Shown here: positions 54,015 to 64,000 of the stretch, in pieces
Layout of the letters: each line of letters opens with the position of its first letter
Position numbering within the stretch: position 1 is the first letter of the stretch
DNA from: Schizochytrium sp. TIO01
Taxonomy: Eukaryota > Sar > Bigyra > Thraustochytrida > Thraustochytriidae
Direction: 5' to 3'
Assembly: GCA_004764695.1 (NCBI GenBank)
Contig: SMSO01000004.1
Coordinates: forward strand, 1,453,501 to 1,517,500
DNA: 64,000 nucleotides
Translations under genes and position numbers: made by a program
The notes under the pieces: model-generated
The model's input: the letters and a program-made list of their open reading frames with translations, nothing else
The model's database searches: none
What the model was told of the DNA's origin: nothing

Positions 54015-55017
54015 GCCTCTTTCTTCTGCTTGTTCTTCTTCTTCTTTGTGGTCTCTTCTGGTCTCGCAGGAAGGCAAGTCTCACGTCAGCAAGAAAGAGG
54101 ACGATGAAAACACGGCACGCCAAGGCCTCCGGGCCCTGCTGCCACGGTCCAACCTTCGCGAGGGCGGGCGAGGGGAGCGCTCGCTGGTCGCGGCTTTCTC
54201 GTTGAGATCGCTGTCTGAAGAGCGAGCGAGCTCTTGCTGGCTAGCTCACTCAGTCAATTAATTAAGCTTCGCTTGTTTGTTGGCGGCAAATGCTTCAAAC
54301 CTCGATGCGGCGCTGACGTACAACCTGTGAAAGGGCGGCGTACGCGGCTCCTGCGCAGCGATCGCAGCGGCGTGAAGGCTGTAGCACGGAGCGGGCGGCG
54401 GCGGCGGCGGCGGGCGAGCGAGCGAGCAAGCGGGCGAGCGCTGGCTGGCCAAAGTTTGAACTTTACGAGAAAAACCAGAAAGCTCTACCTACTTCTCTTC
54501 TTCTTCTTCTTCTTCTTCTGTTTGTTCTACAATATCAACTCAACTCAGTCTAATTATAGGGAAGAATCACCTCCCAATTGACTGTCCTCTCCTGCCAACT
54601 CCAGGGCGAGGCCGTTCTCTGTTCTGAGTTGCTCATTAGGCCCCTGGCTACCCTGTACCTTAGGAGTGAGTGCCCAGACTTCTTCCGCCGAAATGTTACT
54701 GTAGTGAAGAAGCAACGAAAAGGCCATGAAATGAAAAGTAGAAGATCAACAGAAAGCTGAGCGAGGAAGGCCAAGTATTCTCATAACAGGATTATGTGTG
54801 AAGGTGTATGTATGTATATGGATAGATACTGACTGATACTTACTGCGGAGCCGTGTGAGAGAACACCTGTCGGCAATGGATGTTTTCGGTAGGCCTACTT
54901 AGGCATCGCCTAGCGTCTACCTTCTTTGTTTATTTGTTTCTTCTTTCTTTGTTTCTTTTTTCCAGAGGAGAGGAATCGGGAAAGAAAACGAGAAGAAAGA
55001 AAAAGAAGAAGAAAGCC

Positions 55018-55047
55018 CAACAAACAAACAAACAAACAAACAAACAA
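55018..55047. repeat. CAAA microsatellite
   Basis: About seven CAAA units; a shorter CAAA run lies at 53981-54003. Confidence 0.9.
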
Positions 55048-55239
55048 GCTCGCTCTCGCTCCGCCTCGGCTGCGGCGGTGCGTGTGGCTCCAGGCTGGCC
55101 AAACCCTCAGCTCGAAAAGCACGGTGCTCGAGGCACTCGCTGGCTGTCATCTCTCAAGAAAACTACATCCTAGAAGCGCCGCCGCAGAGGTGGTGAGTGG
55201 CTGGCTGGCTGGGGCTTGCTGGCGTCAGCAATCAACTTT

Positions 55240-55247
55240 ACGTCAGC
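55240..55247 (+). promoter_or_regulatory. ACGTCAGC box
   Basis: Same octamer as in the other boxes of this stretch; GCGTCAGC lies 17 bases upstream at 55223-55230, so the two form a close pair. Confidence 0.3.
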
Positions 55248-56054
55248 ACAGAAGGAAGAACAGGTGAGCTAGCCACCGTATAGCTTAAACACCAGCCATG
55301 TGCGCGGCGGGCCGTCGGCGGGGAGAAAAGAAAAGGGCTAGCTAGCACTTCGCCTACAGTTTACGGTAGAGCGACAGCTAGCTCACTACAGCCAGAGCTT
55401 TGCGCTTTAGAGTTTCTGCCACCGTGGACTTCGATCAAATTTCTTGGGCCAAGAGAAATCAGTGGAAGCGCCGCAGATGAGCAGAAGAAGCTGCCAAAGG
55501 TCGAAGGCTCTTCCCTCGCTCGTCGGCTTGGGAGGAGTTTGGAGCGGGAGCTTACAGAGCCGCGCCGGTACGTAATGAGCGAGTGAGTGCGCGAGCGAGC
55601 GGGTTTCTTTAACTTTTTAAAATCATAACAGCAAGCAACGAGGAGATGCGGAGAAGGTGCGAAATTGCAAATTTTAGAAAAGCTTTTGTGATGCGACTAC
55701 AAGAATAACGGAAGGCAACTATAAAGTTGTAGAAGGACAATGGGGAGGTTAAAAGGCAGGCAAACAACTGACTACTATTTTTTAATTTTAAAATAAAAAC
55801 AAATAGTGAGGAAAAGGAAAGGAAAGGCCAACAACAGCGGAGACTTTCAAGTTGGACACAGCCATCACTAAAAAATGATACGTGAGCTGCAATATTGCTC
55901 GATTTAGTGCGCCAAAACTGCCTCTAGCAGTGTGCCTCTCCTGGCGCTCAATCTGAATTGCACTGCTCGAGTGAGCGTTGCTCCGCTGCAGAATAAAAAA
56001 CTAGCGATTGAGCTCCACGGACATATTCATAGGCCCTCCATTACATCTTGTATG

Positions 56055-56066
56055 GCTGACGTCAGC
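56055..56066 (+). promoter_or_regulatory. GCTGACGTCAGC perfect 12-bp palindrome
   Basis: Extended CRE palindrome, the strongest of the boxes. Palindromic symmetry suits a homodimeric bZIP factor. Confidence 0.45.
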
Positions 56067-56832
56067 AGTTGCTTCCGCGGCTCCGAGAGGGAGAGAGGGA
56101 GCCTTATATTGCCGACTCTCCGTGTTTCTTCTGTTCTGCAATTATCGCACAGATTTGATTGGCTGTTCTATTGTCGGTAAAACCTGATCTACCGACTAGA
56201 TGAGCAATCGCCTTAATCTATGAAGTTTCCATAAGAGGAGTGAGCCGAAATGCGGGGTGAAGGGGTTAGTATCATGTTATATCTAAAGCTGTTTATTTAT
56301 CACCTTAAAGTGAACTGCGGGAAAACTGCAGCTTTCTCCCAGGCTTAGTTCTTGTGACCGCCTCGGATATTAATAGTGCGCGCTCAGATCGACTGTGGGG
56401 TAGCTTTTTGCACTTTTCCCTGCTTTCTCTCACCGGTGTAGCGGTAGCTTTTCTCCTGATTTTTCCAGGGGTTCTCCTCTGTCCTCTTTTGCTGCTCACA
56501 CTCTTTCCATTCAAGCAAGTTTGAGGAGTGGATTGCTCTGAGTAGAAAAGAACTTGTAACTCCCCAGTTCTGATCGTACACGGCAGTCAGACTAGTGTTT
56601 TTGTCATTGCTGCTGTCGTTGTTTGTATCGATGGTACTTGACATTATACGGCATGAAGAAAGAGGGAAAGAGTAGCTTGAGCAGCTTTGATTAGTTAAAT
56701 TAATTCCTTCACTATTTTGGCTGTTATTTATTAATAGAAATTAGTTTTAATTAATTAGTAATAAAAATGTAGCAAATGATGGAAAAGAAAAAGAAAAGAG
56801 AAAAATCATCAATTTTGTCTGAGTTGGAGGTT

Positions 56833-56855
56833 CACGTGTAACCGCTCACGTCAGC
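56833..56855 (+). promoter_or_regulatory. CACGTG G-box plus ACGTCAGC box
   Basis: CACGTG at 56833-56838 and ACGTCAGC at 56848-56855, two ACGT-core elements ten bases apart. Confidence 0.35.
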
Positions 56856-57033
56856 AACGCTGGACACCTGACAGTTGTTATAAACTTCAAGGCAGAAAGT
56901 TGTCACTTCCTTAAATCTTCCTCTTCCTCTCGCCTTTCGAACAAACCTTCAATACTGTGCTCTCTATGTTATTATTATTTTGAAGAACAGAAGAATTATA
57001 GAATGCTGCCTCTAGCTAGAGGCAGATAAGAAT

Positions 57034-57061
57034 TGATAGATAGATAGATAGATAGATAGAT
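57034..57061. repeat. GATA microsatellite
   Basis: About seven GATA units. Confidence 0.9.
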
Positions 57062-57742
57062 GCATACCTATGCTCTCTACCGTTTGAGAGGCGGAGTTAA
57101 TCAGCACTGTAGGTCCCCTACCAATTGTAGTTTCGCAGCTTAGGATTGGGGTCAATCGATGGTTATTCGTTTGTCTGATTGATTATTTGATTGATCGCTG
57201 GATCGATTGTTTGGTACTTCTTCGGGCCCTTCAAGTCCAGTTGCTCGTTGGCTTTTCTGACGTTTGATGCTCCCAAGCAACTCTCTCAAGCAACGAAACC
57301 AAAGATTTGCTTTGATTTTCGTGAAGAAAACAACCAAGGATTATTAATACCAGCCTTTGCATAAATGATACATATCATGAGGGCTCGAGGTTGAAGATCG
57401 ACCCGAAGATGAGACTAGGCACCACCCCCTCAAGCGACCAGGCACGGAGTGGCCAAAGAAAAGACCACTCCTCAAGTAGAGTCTTCGAAATGCTTTGCGA
57501 ATCGTGGAGTATATTGAGGGAGCGAGCGAGTGCCGTTGTTGGGTGCTGCAGGCGGCAGTCTGGAAGGAAGGCTCGCCGGGCACTGGATTGTACGCGGTAG
57601 TGGGTGAAGTAGGCGGAGTTCAATTGTCACTTTTTGCCTTTCTTTCTCAATTCCATAGTGAGTTTAATTTACAAAATGAACAACTAACTTCTACTTATAA
57701 GTTTTATTTCAAACAAAAAGAATGATCGTTGGGCTAATGAGG

Positions 57743-57745
<3 letters not shown>

Positions 57746-57778
<33 letters not shown>
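57746..57778. repeat. CT dinucleotide microsatellite
   Basis: About sixteen CT units. Confidence 0.95.
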
Positions 57779-57782
<4 letters not shown>

Positions 57783-58870
57783 GCATCCATCGCTTGAAAG
57801 AAAAGGTTTTCAAGTCTGAACTAATAGAAAGAAGCCCCCTCTAGGTATCTGCAACAGAGAGAGAGCGAGCAGAGCTTCGAAGACCAAGAAGAATACAGGA
57901 AAGCCCCTACTTATTTCTTTCATACCCTAGGCTTTCCTGGCAAGTCTGCGAAAAGATCAGAAGAAGTTCAACTCCAAGTCTTGCCAAAAGAAAGTTCTTT
58001 CTTGTTGCTGCTGGTAGCTGGAGGGATAAAAAAAAGAAAGTATTGTTTTGTTGCATGCTGTAGTTTAATCCAGCAATGAAGAACAACAGGGAACGCTTGC
58101 TTGCTATGATGGTTCTAAGAAGAAGCCTAGCTGGGCGGACTACAACATGCTCTTTCTTTCTGTTTAATTTGGACAGATATACCTCCTAATGTGCACCAGT
58201 AATTATAGCATGGATGAAGGGCTTTGGGTCTCCTATGTTTAACAGTAGCAAGGGGGTAGGCGGTGCTGAGATCTGAACCCGTCGTGTGGTTTTACACGTG
58301 GTCCTGTAGGCACATTTGAACTCCAGCTTATTCTTCAATTCCCCGATTCCCCAATTTAAACAAACCTGTCTAAGGCACTGAGTGTTCTTGAGCGAAGATT
58401 AGAACGCTGATGTTGATTTTTAGAGGCCATAATTGCCTTTTCCAAGGTCATTGAAATGCATTTTGCAGCCGTGGAGTTTTGTTTTTGTTATTTTGTTATT
58501 TTGTTTTATTTTTGTTTTTGTTTTTTGTGTGTATGTGTTTTCGCGCATCGATTGATTGGGAGGTTGTCTGATTGATCAGATCAGCGCAGAGCATGTTGCA
58601 GTGATCATGTTGAAGATGCAGAGGTCTCTTTTCAAGGGGAACAAGAAGAACGACGAGTTACTAAGTAGTACGCAGGGAGGCAATTCAAATTTTCTTGAAA
58701 CCCACAGGCTGTTCAGGTCTGCGAAGAATCCGTTTTCGAGAGCAGTCTCACTTATTATCTTGAGCTTCTGCTCTTCTCCGCGAGGCACGCAGCACCGCGT
58801 CCCTGCGGACTTCAAACAACGTTCCACCAGAGGAGCGCGAGGGTCGTTTCAATACGCAACGTTATGTTAT

Positions 58871-58900
58871 CCCATCCATCCATCCATCCATCCATCCATC
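58871..58900. repeat. CCAT microsatellite
   Basis: About seven CCAT units. Confidence 0.9.
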
Positions 58901-60129
58901 TATTCGCAGCGATAGATTACTCGAGGATTTCGAAATCGATGATGGTCATGTCCAAAGCAAGGAATCAAATCAGACAGAGAACCGGCGGCGTCGAGAGCCT
59001 CGGCCGAGTGCTGCTGCTGCGCTGCGTTTGCTCTTCTTTCGAACGCGAGCGAGCGGCCAGGGATAGCCCTCAGCAGCGATCAGTAACCCTCCTGGAGTGG
59101 GCTTGCTTTGACTACCTCCTCGAAGGGGTTCCTGACCACCGCAGAGCTGGACGAGGATACGGTTGTGGATACGGTTGTTCGCCTCGGGTTCACTCCTTGT
59201 GAGGTTCTGAGGCGTCGCTACGGCCGCCGCCAGTTCAAGAACGGCGAGGAGGAGGAGAGCGCGGTGGACGAGGGCGGCAATTCGGGAATCCCTCTGCCAC
59301 GCCCGGCGAGCTGATTTGGTCTCCTCGATTCTGGGGCCTGCGTTCGAGCGAGTGGGACGCTCAGCCTCCCAGGGGCTGGTCGTGGTGCTTCTCCGTCGAA
59401 GAAGATGCACAGGCAGTCAGGCAGACCCCTGCGTGCGAGTGGAGCGGAGCAGGAATGAATCGCCGTGTGCTGTGCCGCGGCCTCGCTGTCCCTGGCGCCA
59501 GGCGTATTGGGGTTCTTGGCCGCCCAGGATTCACGTCGAAGTCGATCTCCAAAGATCCCACGAGCCCTGAGGAACATACATGGATAGATTAGCTGACGAC
59601 GGCCAAGGTCGAAGTTTTGCTTGCTTCTTCGGGTCTGATGGCAGCCTCGCACACGCGTGGGCTCTCGGAGGCAGCGAGGGCCTTGCGAGTCTTGAGAGCG
59701 AACTCCCACTTCGTGACAGCCGCGTGTGGAGCTGCGTTTCTTGCTCGAGGTTCTTGTGAGATCCGGATTCCGCGCAAGGTTGAGCGAGGAATTCCTGTGC
59801 TCCAATTCCGAATTCCGGCGGCGCCATTGGCCGAAGGAGCACACGCATGCGCCCACCTCCTCCTTGAAGCTGGGCTTGTCGGCACCGGTTGCTTTTGCTT
59901 TCGTCCCGGTGAGCCATCACTCAGGTGGCAGTGCTGGGCGGCCGCGAACGCGTGGCCTCCAGCAGAACAGCAGAAAATGTCAGCACGGGGACAATGGACG
60001 AGGACCCCAAAGCTCGGCGTGCTCTGTCAGCACTTTCTGCGTATGATCCGCATGACATCAGCAGAATGAATCTCGTTTCACCAGCATCTGCCTTTCTTAG
60101 GAGCGCCATCTTCTCGAATTCCACGCCGC

Positions 60130-60157
60130 TTGTTTGTTTGTTTGTTTGTTTGTTTGA
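60130..60157. repeat. GTTT microsatellite
   Basis: About six GTTT units ending in GATTG. Confidence 0.9.
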
Positions 60158-60766
60158 TTGCCAATTGGCTTGCTTTGGGCTCGAGGATTCTAAGAGATGA
60201 AGTGGACAAGGGGCTGCTCGACCGCTGGATGTCTGGGACCCGTGAAGGACGCATCACGTCCATCAGGCCAGGCCTCGACCAAGGCAGCTCAGGATCTCGG
60301 GTGCTGCTGCTACTGCTGCTGTTACTGTTGTTGCTGCTGATGATGGTAGTGATCTAGGCTCGACATCCCTCAGGTGCAAAGGGGGTTCGGCGGCCTGTAT
60401 CGATGAAGTTCATTCATCTCTTGAAAGCGAGCAAGCAAGCGAGCCAAGCCGATCAACCGCGCCTCAAGTTCTCTTGTTTGCTGTTGAAGAATGTATCTTA
60501 TTCGGAGAAGAGGGTGCCAGTACATTTAATATTGACGGGTTTTCGTTTGCCTGAACGTCATCGTTTCCACATGGGCTACTTTCTCACTCATCAAGTCGTT
60601 GTATCCGAGGCGATTGCTTTGGTTGATCGTGAGAAAGAAACGATTTTTGGAGGCAGAATTTCGAAGAAGTGAACATCCGCGTTTTCCTCTTGCCTTCTTC
60701 TCAATAGAGAGAGCTTTGAAAAGAAAAATTATTGTGAGAAGCTCCTGTCCTTCCCCCAAATAATTT

Positions 60767-60776
60767 TGACGTCAGC
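60767..60776 (+). promoter_or_regulatory. TGACGTCAGC box
   Basis: Identical to the box at 54005-54014 over ten bases and in the same orientation. Confidence 0.4.
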
Positions 60777-61628
60777 AAATTAGGCATCGTACAGTGCTGT
60801 GGTATAGTAGACAGACGCAAAAATCGCCCCGAGGTGGTGTGAAACAGTGTTTTGGGCACGAGTGGAACTAGCTTAGTTGAAATTATTCTTCAAAAAACGA
60901 GAAAGCAAGAAATGATAAATCTGAAAACAATACGAAACAGTGTGGAGGTCTCATCTCATCATTTCTAACTTGAAGGTTTTATCATTATCATTAGTTTTAC
61001 TGTTAAAAAATTTCACAAAAGAACTATGTTATTAATATGATTTGATTTGAATTGATTAAATTTTTATAATTTAAAAAGAAAACAAAGAAAACAAAGAGTA
61101 TCTACTATTACTACAGGCAGCAGAGATGGACAGTCATTGAATAGGTCAGTCAATGAGCCGCTGCATACTAAAAGCACCTATCGTAACATAGATGAAGTTG
61201 ATAAGTTGTGCTTAAGACTGAGTCATACTCACTAGGTGTCCATTTCCCGCTTCTTCGCCAACCTATGAAGGCTTTTCTATAATAACTTTACAAAAGAAAA
61301 ACATTTTTACTGCTACGAATACCAAACAGACCTCATCATTATTTTGTTCGACTCGACATAACGTGTCTCTCCGGGAGAGATGTGGTAAGTAATAAGTAAG
61401 TGAGTGCCTGGTGCTACTTTCCTCTAAAATTAAAAAACTAAAGTTAAAAAAAATCAATATTTTAAAATCCACTACAAGATAGCTACCGCTTATTACTTTG
61501 TTCGTTTGTGGGGACTAGTTCTCTCATGGGCCGCCAATTCGCGACCCGCGAAAAGCGCCTTTACTTTCGCCTCAATCGTTCGACTCGTTCCCCGTAATTC
61601 GGTACGTTCTGTTAGATTAATATTTATG

Positions 61629-61729
61629 TATGCATGCATGTATGTATGTATGTATGTATGTATGTATGTATGTATGTATGTATGTATGTATGTATGTATG
61701 TATGTATGTATGTATGTATGTATGTATGT
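61629..61729. repeat. GTAT/ATGT microsatellite, about 100 bp
   Basis: About 24 tetranucleotide units, the longest pure microsatellite in the window. Met-Tyr-Val-Cys and Thr-Tyr-Ile-His frames across it are repeat artefacts. Confidence 0.95.
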
Positions 61730-63524
61730 CACCAGTAGGGAACGCTAACCTTAGCGACCTATCGCAGCGAAAGATAGAGTCAGAGGAAGAACTCATGTCA
61801 CTCCACCAACTAATCGTGAATTTATCCAATTTTGTTTTCACTGTGAATCATCATAGTAGGAGGGAGGCGCTTTGATCGATCAAAGAAACGGCGATAGCAG
61901 ACGATAAATGATGTGTGCGTGCACTGGGAGGAGCCAAGGTGTCCGTGTGTATTCGTTCATGCGTCAATTTATTTACCGGAAGACCTCGTTCGTCAGCGCT
62001 CTCGATGTTTTGGTTTTGGCCAGTATATCGTATTATTAATCTTGATAAAAATGGAGTTGGAAAACGAAGGATTCCTTGTCGCGCGTTTGGGAAGCGCTCC
62101 TCCGAAATCTATTCCTTTTCGGGGTTGGCATTCGATGGCCGATGACTTCCTTTCCTTCTTCTTCGTTCGAAACTGACTGCGCTGGAGAAGGCCAAACCGA
62201 ACATCGTGATCGATTGTTCGGAATATCGAAGCGGAATGCAAGCAAGTCTCATGTTTTAAAAGAGACCTTGGTGAGTTGTGGATGTTTATGATAGAGTGGA
62301 TACGGGAGAGATCCAGATTCTGAAGATGCATGGGATAATTAGGTTTCTCACGAACGAACGCAGAGGGTCAACAGCTCAACTTAATTAGTGAGGCCAAACG
62401 TTCAATTAAACTTCCTCGCTGCAGGAACCTTGAAATGAACCAACCAAGTCGTTCTGTCTGAAGACTCCTGAAGACTCAGCTCACGGAAGCCGTCTCGGGC
62501 CGCCAGATCATGGACAAGAAACTCCATGTATCTCTTGATTCCTGCACCTTTTGGAGCGCCAGTCGGCTATTCGCGTCTCGCGGCCTGCAGGAACTGAGGG
62601 CGCCGCGAAGCCCAGTGCCACTGTGAACAATCAACGTACTAGACGAAGCGCCTAGCAGTGGTAGTAGGGTACATATTCATTAAACATAATTAAATGTTTT
62701 TTTAACTATATGCATAGAATAGACATTGTCATTATCTTTATTCGTTTTGAAACCTCTTTATTATTTTAAAAAGGTTTCTTAAAATGTTGAAAGGCAAAAC
62801 TTTCTTAAATTAGTATATCCTTACAATAAATGATTAAAACGTTTAAACTTTTAAGACTAAAGATGTCTCTTCAAAAAAGGCATACGTGTTTAGTCTTTTT
62901 AAAATTGATTTTATAAAATAGAGGGAATTAAATTCGTAAGTGTTTTCGTTTCATTGAAAACGAACCTTTTCTGTTTTGAATAACTATGTCCTTTTCTGTC
63001 TTAAAGTTTTTTGTTTTTCTCCTTTTAAAGGGAGAACGAAACCCCGAGCGTGACTTTAAAATAAAAGAAACGTAAAAGAAATATAATTAAATTAAAAAAC
63101 TAAAATAAGATATATATTTTAAAAAAAAAAGTTGCTGAAAGAGCAAAAGAAGCAAGAGATAAAGATAGTTGGGATAGTGAGTTTTGAATCCACAAGTTCG
63201 TCTGATTCCTCAAGAAACCAGGCAAACATTGGAGGTCTCTGCCGCTTCATCGCCGCCGCTCCAAGCAAGCTCGCGAGGCAGGCAGCAGGAGCAAGCACCA
63301 CGCGAAAGCAAGCTAAGAGCACGCCAAAAGCCCGCACGTCTCCAAGCCTCTTGGCCACAGGCAAGCAAGCAAGCAAGCAAGCCTTGGTTGGCTCTTCGGC
63401 TGCCTACGCGCCTCTGTAAAGAAATGGGGATCAGTGTCCACTGAATCATTGAGGAACTCAGGTTGTCACAAGAGATTCTCGCCTCCTCGCGACCAGGACA
63501 GGCACAGCTTGGGCGACCACGGCT

Positions 63525-63554
63525 GCAGCTGCTGCTGCTGCTGCTGCTGCTGCT
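63525..63554. repeat. CTG trinucleotide microsatellite
   Basis: About ten CTG/GCT units; a shorter CTG run lies near 60303-60330. Confidence 0.9.
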
Positions 63555-63729
63555 TAGCTCTGATGCCGCCTGGCAGGAAGACATGCCGGCCACTCTGGCG
63601 GTCGGTGTCTTCGATGCAGAACCTGCTCGAAGTTGTGGATTTAGCGCAAGCTTTGGATGATGGATGAAATAATTCAAACACGCACTATGGTGAATAAGAG
63701 GAAGAACGCCAGAAGTTTGAATTTTTTTT

Positions 63730-63788
63730 GGCAAAGTTTGAATTTCTTGGCAAAGTCTGAATTTCTTGGCAAAGTTTGAATTTCTTGG
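63730..63788. repeat. 19-bp tandem repeat, three copies
   Basis: GGCAAAGT(T/C)TGAATTTCTT starts at 63730, 63749 and 63768 (next GG at 63787), an exact 19-base period with one C/T difference. A partial copy precedes it at 63717. Confidence 0.85.
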
Positions 63789-64000
63789 GTTTAGACCTCT
63801 TCTGGCGACGAAGAGGCGAATAGAGCAAATCGGGATCGTCGAGCTTCGAAGGGAGGTCTGCGAAGGAGCCAAGCAGGGGCTGAGGACATGGGTTAAACGC
63901 CGCGTGGGAGGGCCGTGGCGTGTGCGATCAGAGCAGAGAACCCCGCGAACATCTCGGCGCCCAAAGACTCGGCGCGATGAATATATTTATGTATCGTTTT

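Larger units (their letters stand above)
49903..64000. other. 14-kb stretch without a supportable gene
   Basis: It begins with the bZIP promoter and a pyrimidine/purine-strand-biased region (50.2-52.3 kb, long CT- and GA-rich runs). Further on are many microsatellites, ACGTCAGC boxes, a GC-richer part (54.0-55.6 and 58.9-60.4 kb) and an AT-rich end (62.6-63.1 kb). Open frames are numerous, but they are low in complexity, overlap on both strands and mostly lack ATG or conserved motifs. Possible contents are a very long regulatory region, noncoding RNA, small-exon genes or a structural chromosome element. I cannot decide between these. Confidence 0.6.

Noticed and set aside
59218-59856. 212-codon minus-strand open frame
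   Set aside because: Arg/Ser/Pro-rich composition expected from GC-rich sequence, overlapped by several other frames, no recognisable motif.
61493-61875. Open frames of Met-Tyr-Val-Cys or Thr-Tyr-Ile-His repeats
   Set aside because: Pure products of the TATG microsatellite.
63210-63872. 220-codon minus-strand open frame
   Set aside because: Crosses the 19-bp tandem repeat and the CTG run (poly-Ser) and has no conserved feature.

Overview
The window is eukaryotic nuclear DNA. Long single-exon genes, two GT-AG introns that can be placed by domain logic, AATAAA-like signals and no operons support this. The gene set (TOR kinase, Atg27/MRH receptor, VHS-GAT adaptor, coiled-coil protein with a ciliary-type motif, soluble fumarate reductase, bZIP factor), the intron-poor giant genes with low-complexity inserts and the many tetranucleotide microsatellites suggest a stramenopile, most likely a thraustochytrid (Labyrinthulea). 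That placement is inference.

Layout: a truncated FAD fumarate reductase (1-633, minus) is followed by about 7.7 kb with no convincing gene. From 8.4 to 50 kb lies a gene-dense block: JmjC/cupin hydroxylase (minus), CSPP1-motif coiled-coil protein (plus), an LRR-NEL type E3 ubiquitin ligase (minus), TOR kinase of about 3855 residues (plus, with a separate first exon), an accessory island at 28.5-32.8 kb (small orphan ORFs, a restriction-endonuclease-fold plus kinase protein of Crinkler/CR type with a broken or spliced 5' end, an 80-bp tandem repeat, eroded coding sequence), an Atg27-like MRH receptor (minus, with a hidden signal-peptide exon), a TOM1-like VHS-GAT protein (plus), a GNAT protein (plus), a protein with eleven WW domains, IQ motifs and ankyrin repeats (minus), a ribosomal L9 N-domain/EF-hand fusion (plus) and a bZIP factor (minus). 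From 49.9 kb to the end there is a 14-kb stretch with microsatellites and repeated ACGTCAGC/TGACGTCA boxes but no gene I can support.

Most exciting item: the protein at 12849-15020 has leucine-rich repeats followed by a region matching the NEL catalytic domain of IpaH/SspH-type bacterial effectors, including the Cys-x-Asp motif, plus a U-box-like tail. NEL ligases are otherwise known essentially from bacteria that inject them into eukaryotic cells. With the REase-kinase protein on the other side of TOR, two effector-type genes flank the master growth regulator.

Functional links visible here: TOR, Atg27-like receptor and VHS-GAT adaptor all belong to nutrient sensing, autophagy and endosomal sorting. 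The remaining genes look like unrelated neighbours, each with its own promoter.
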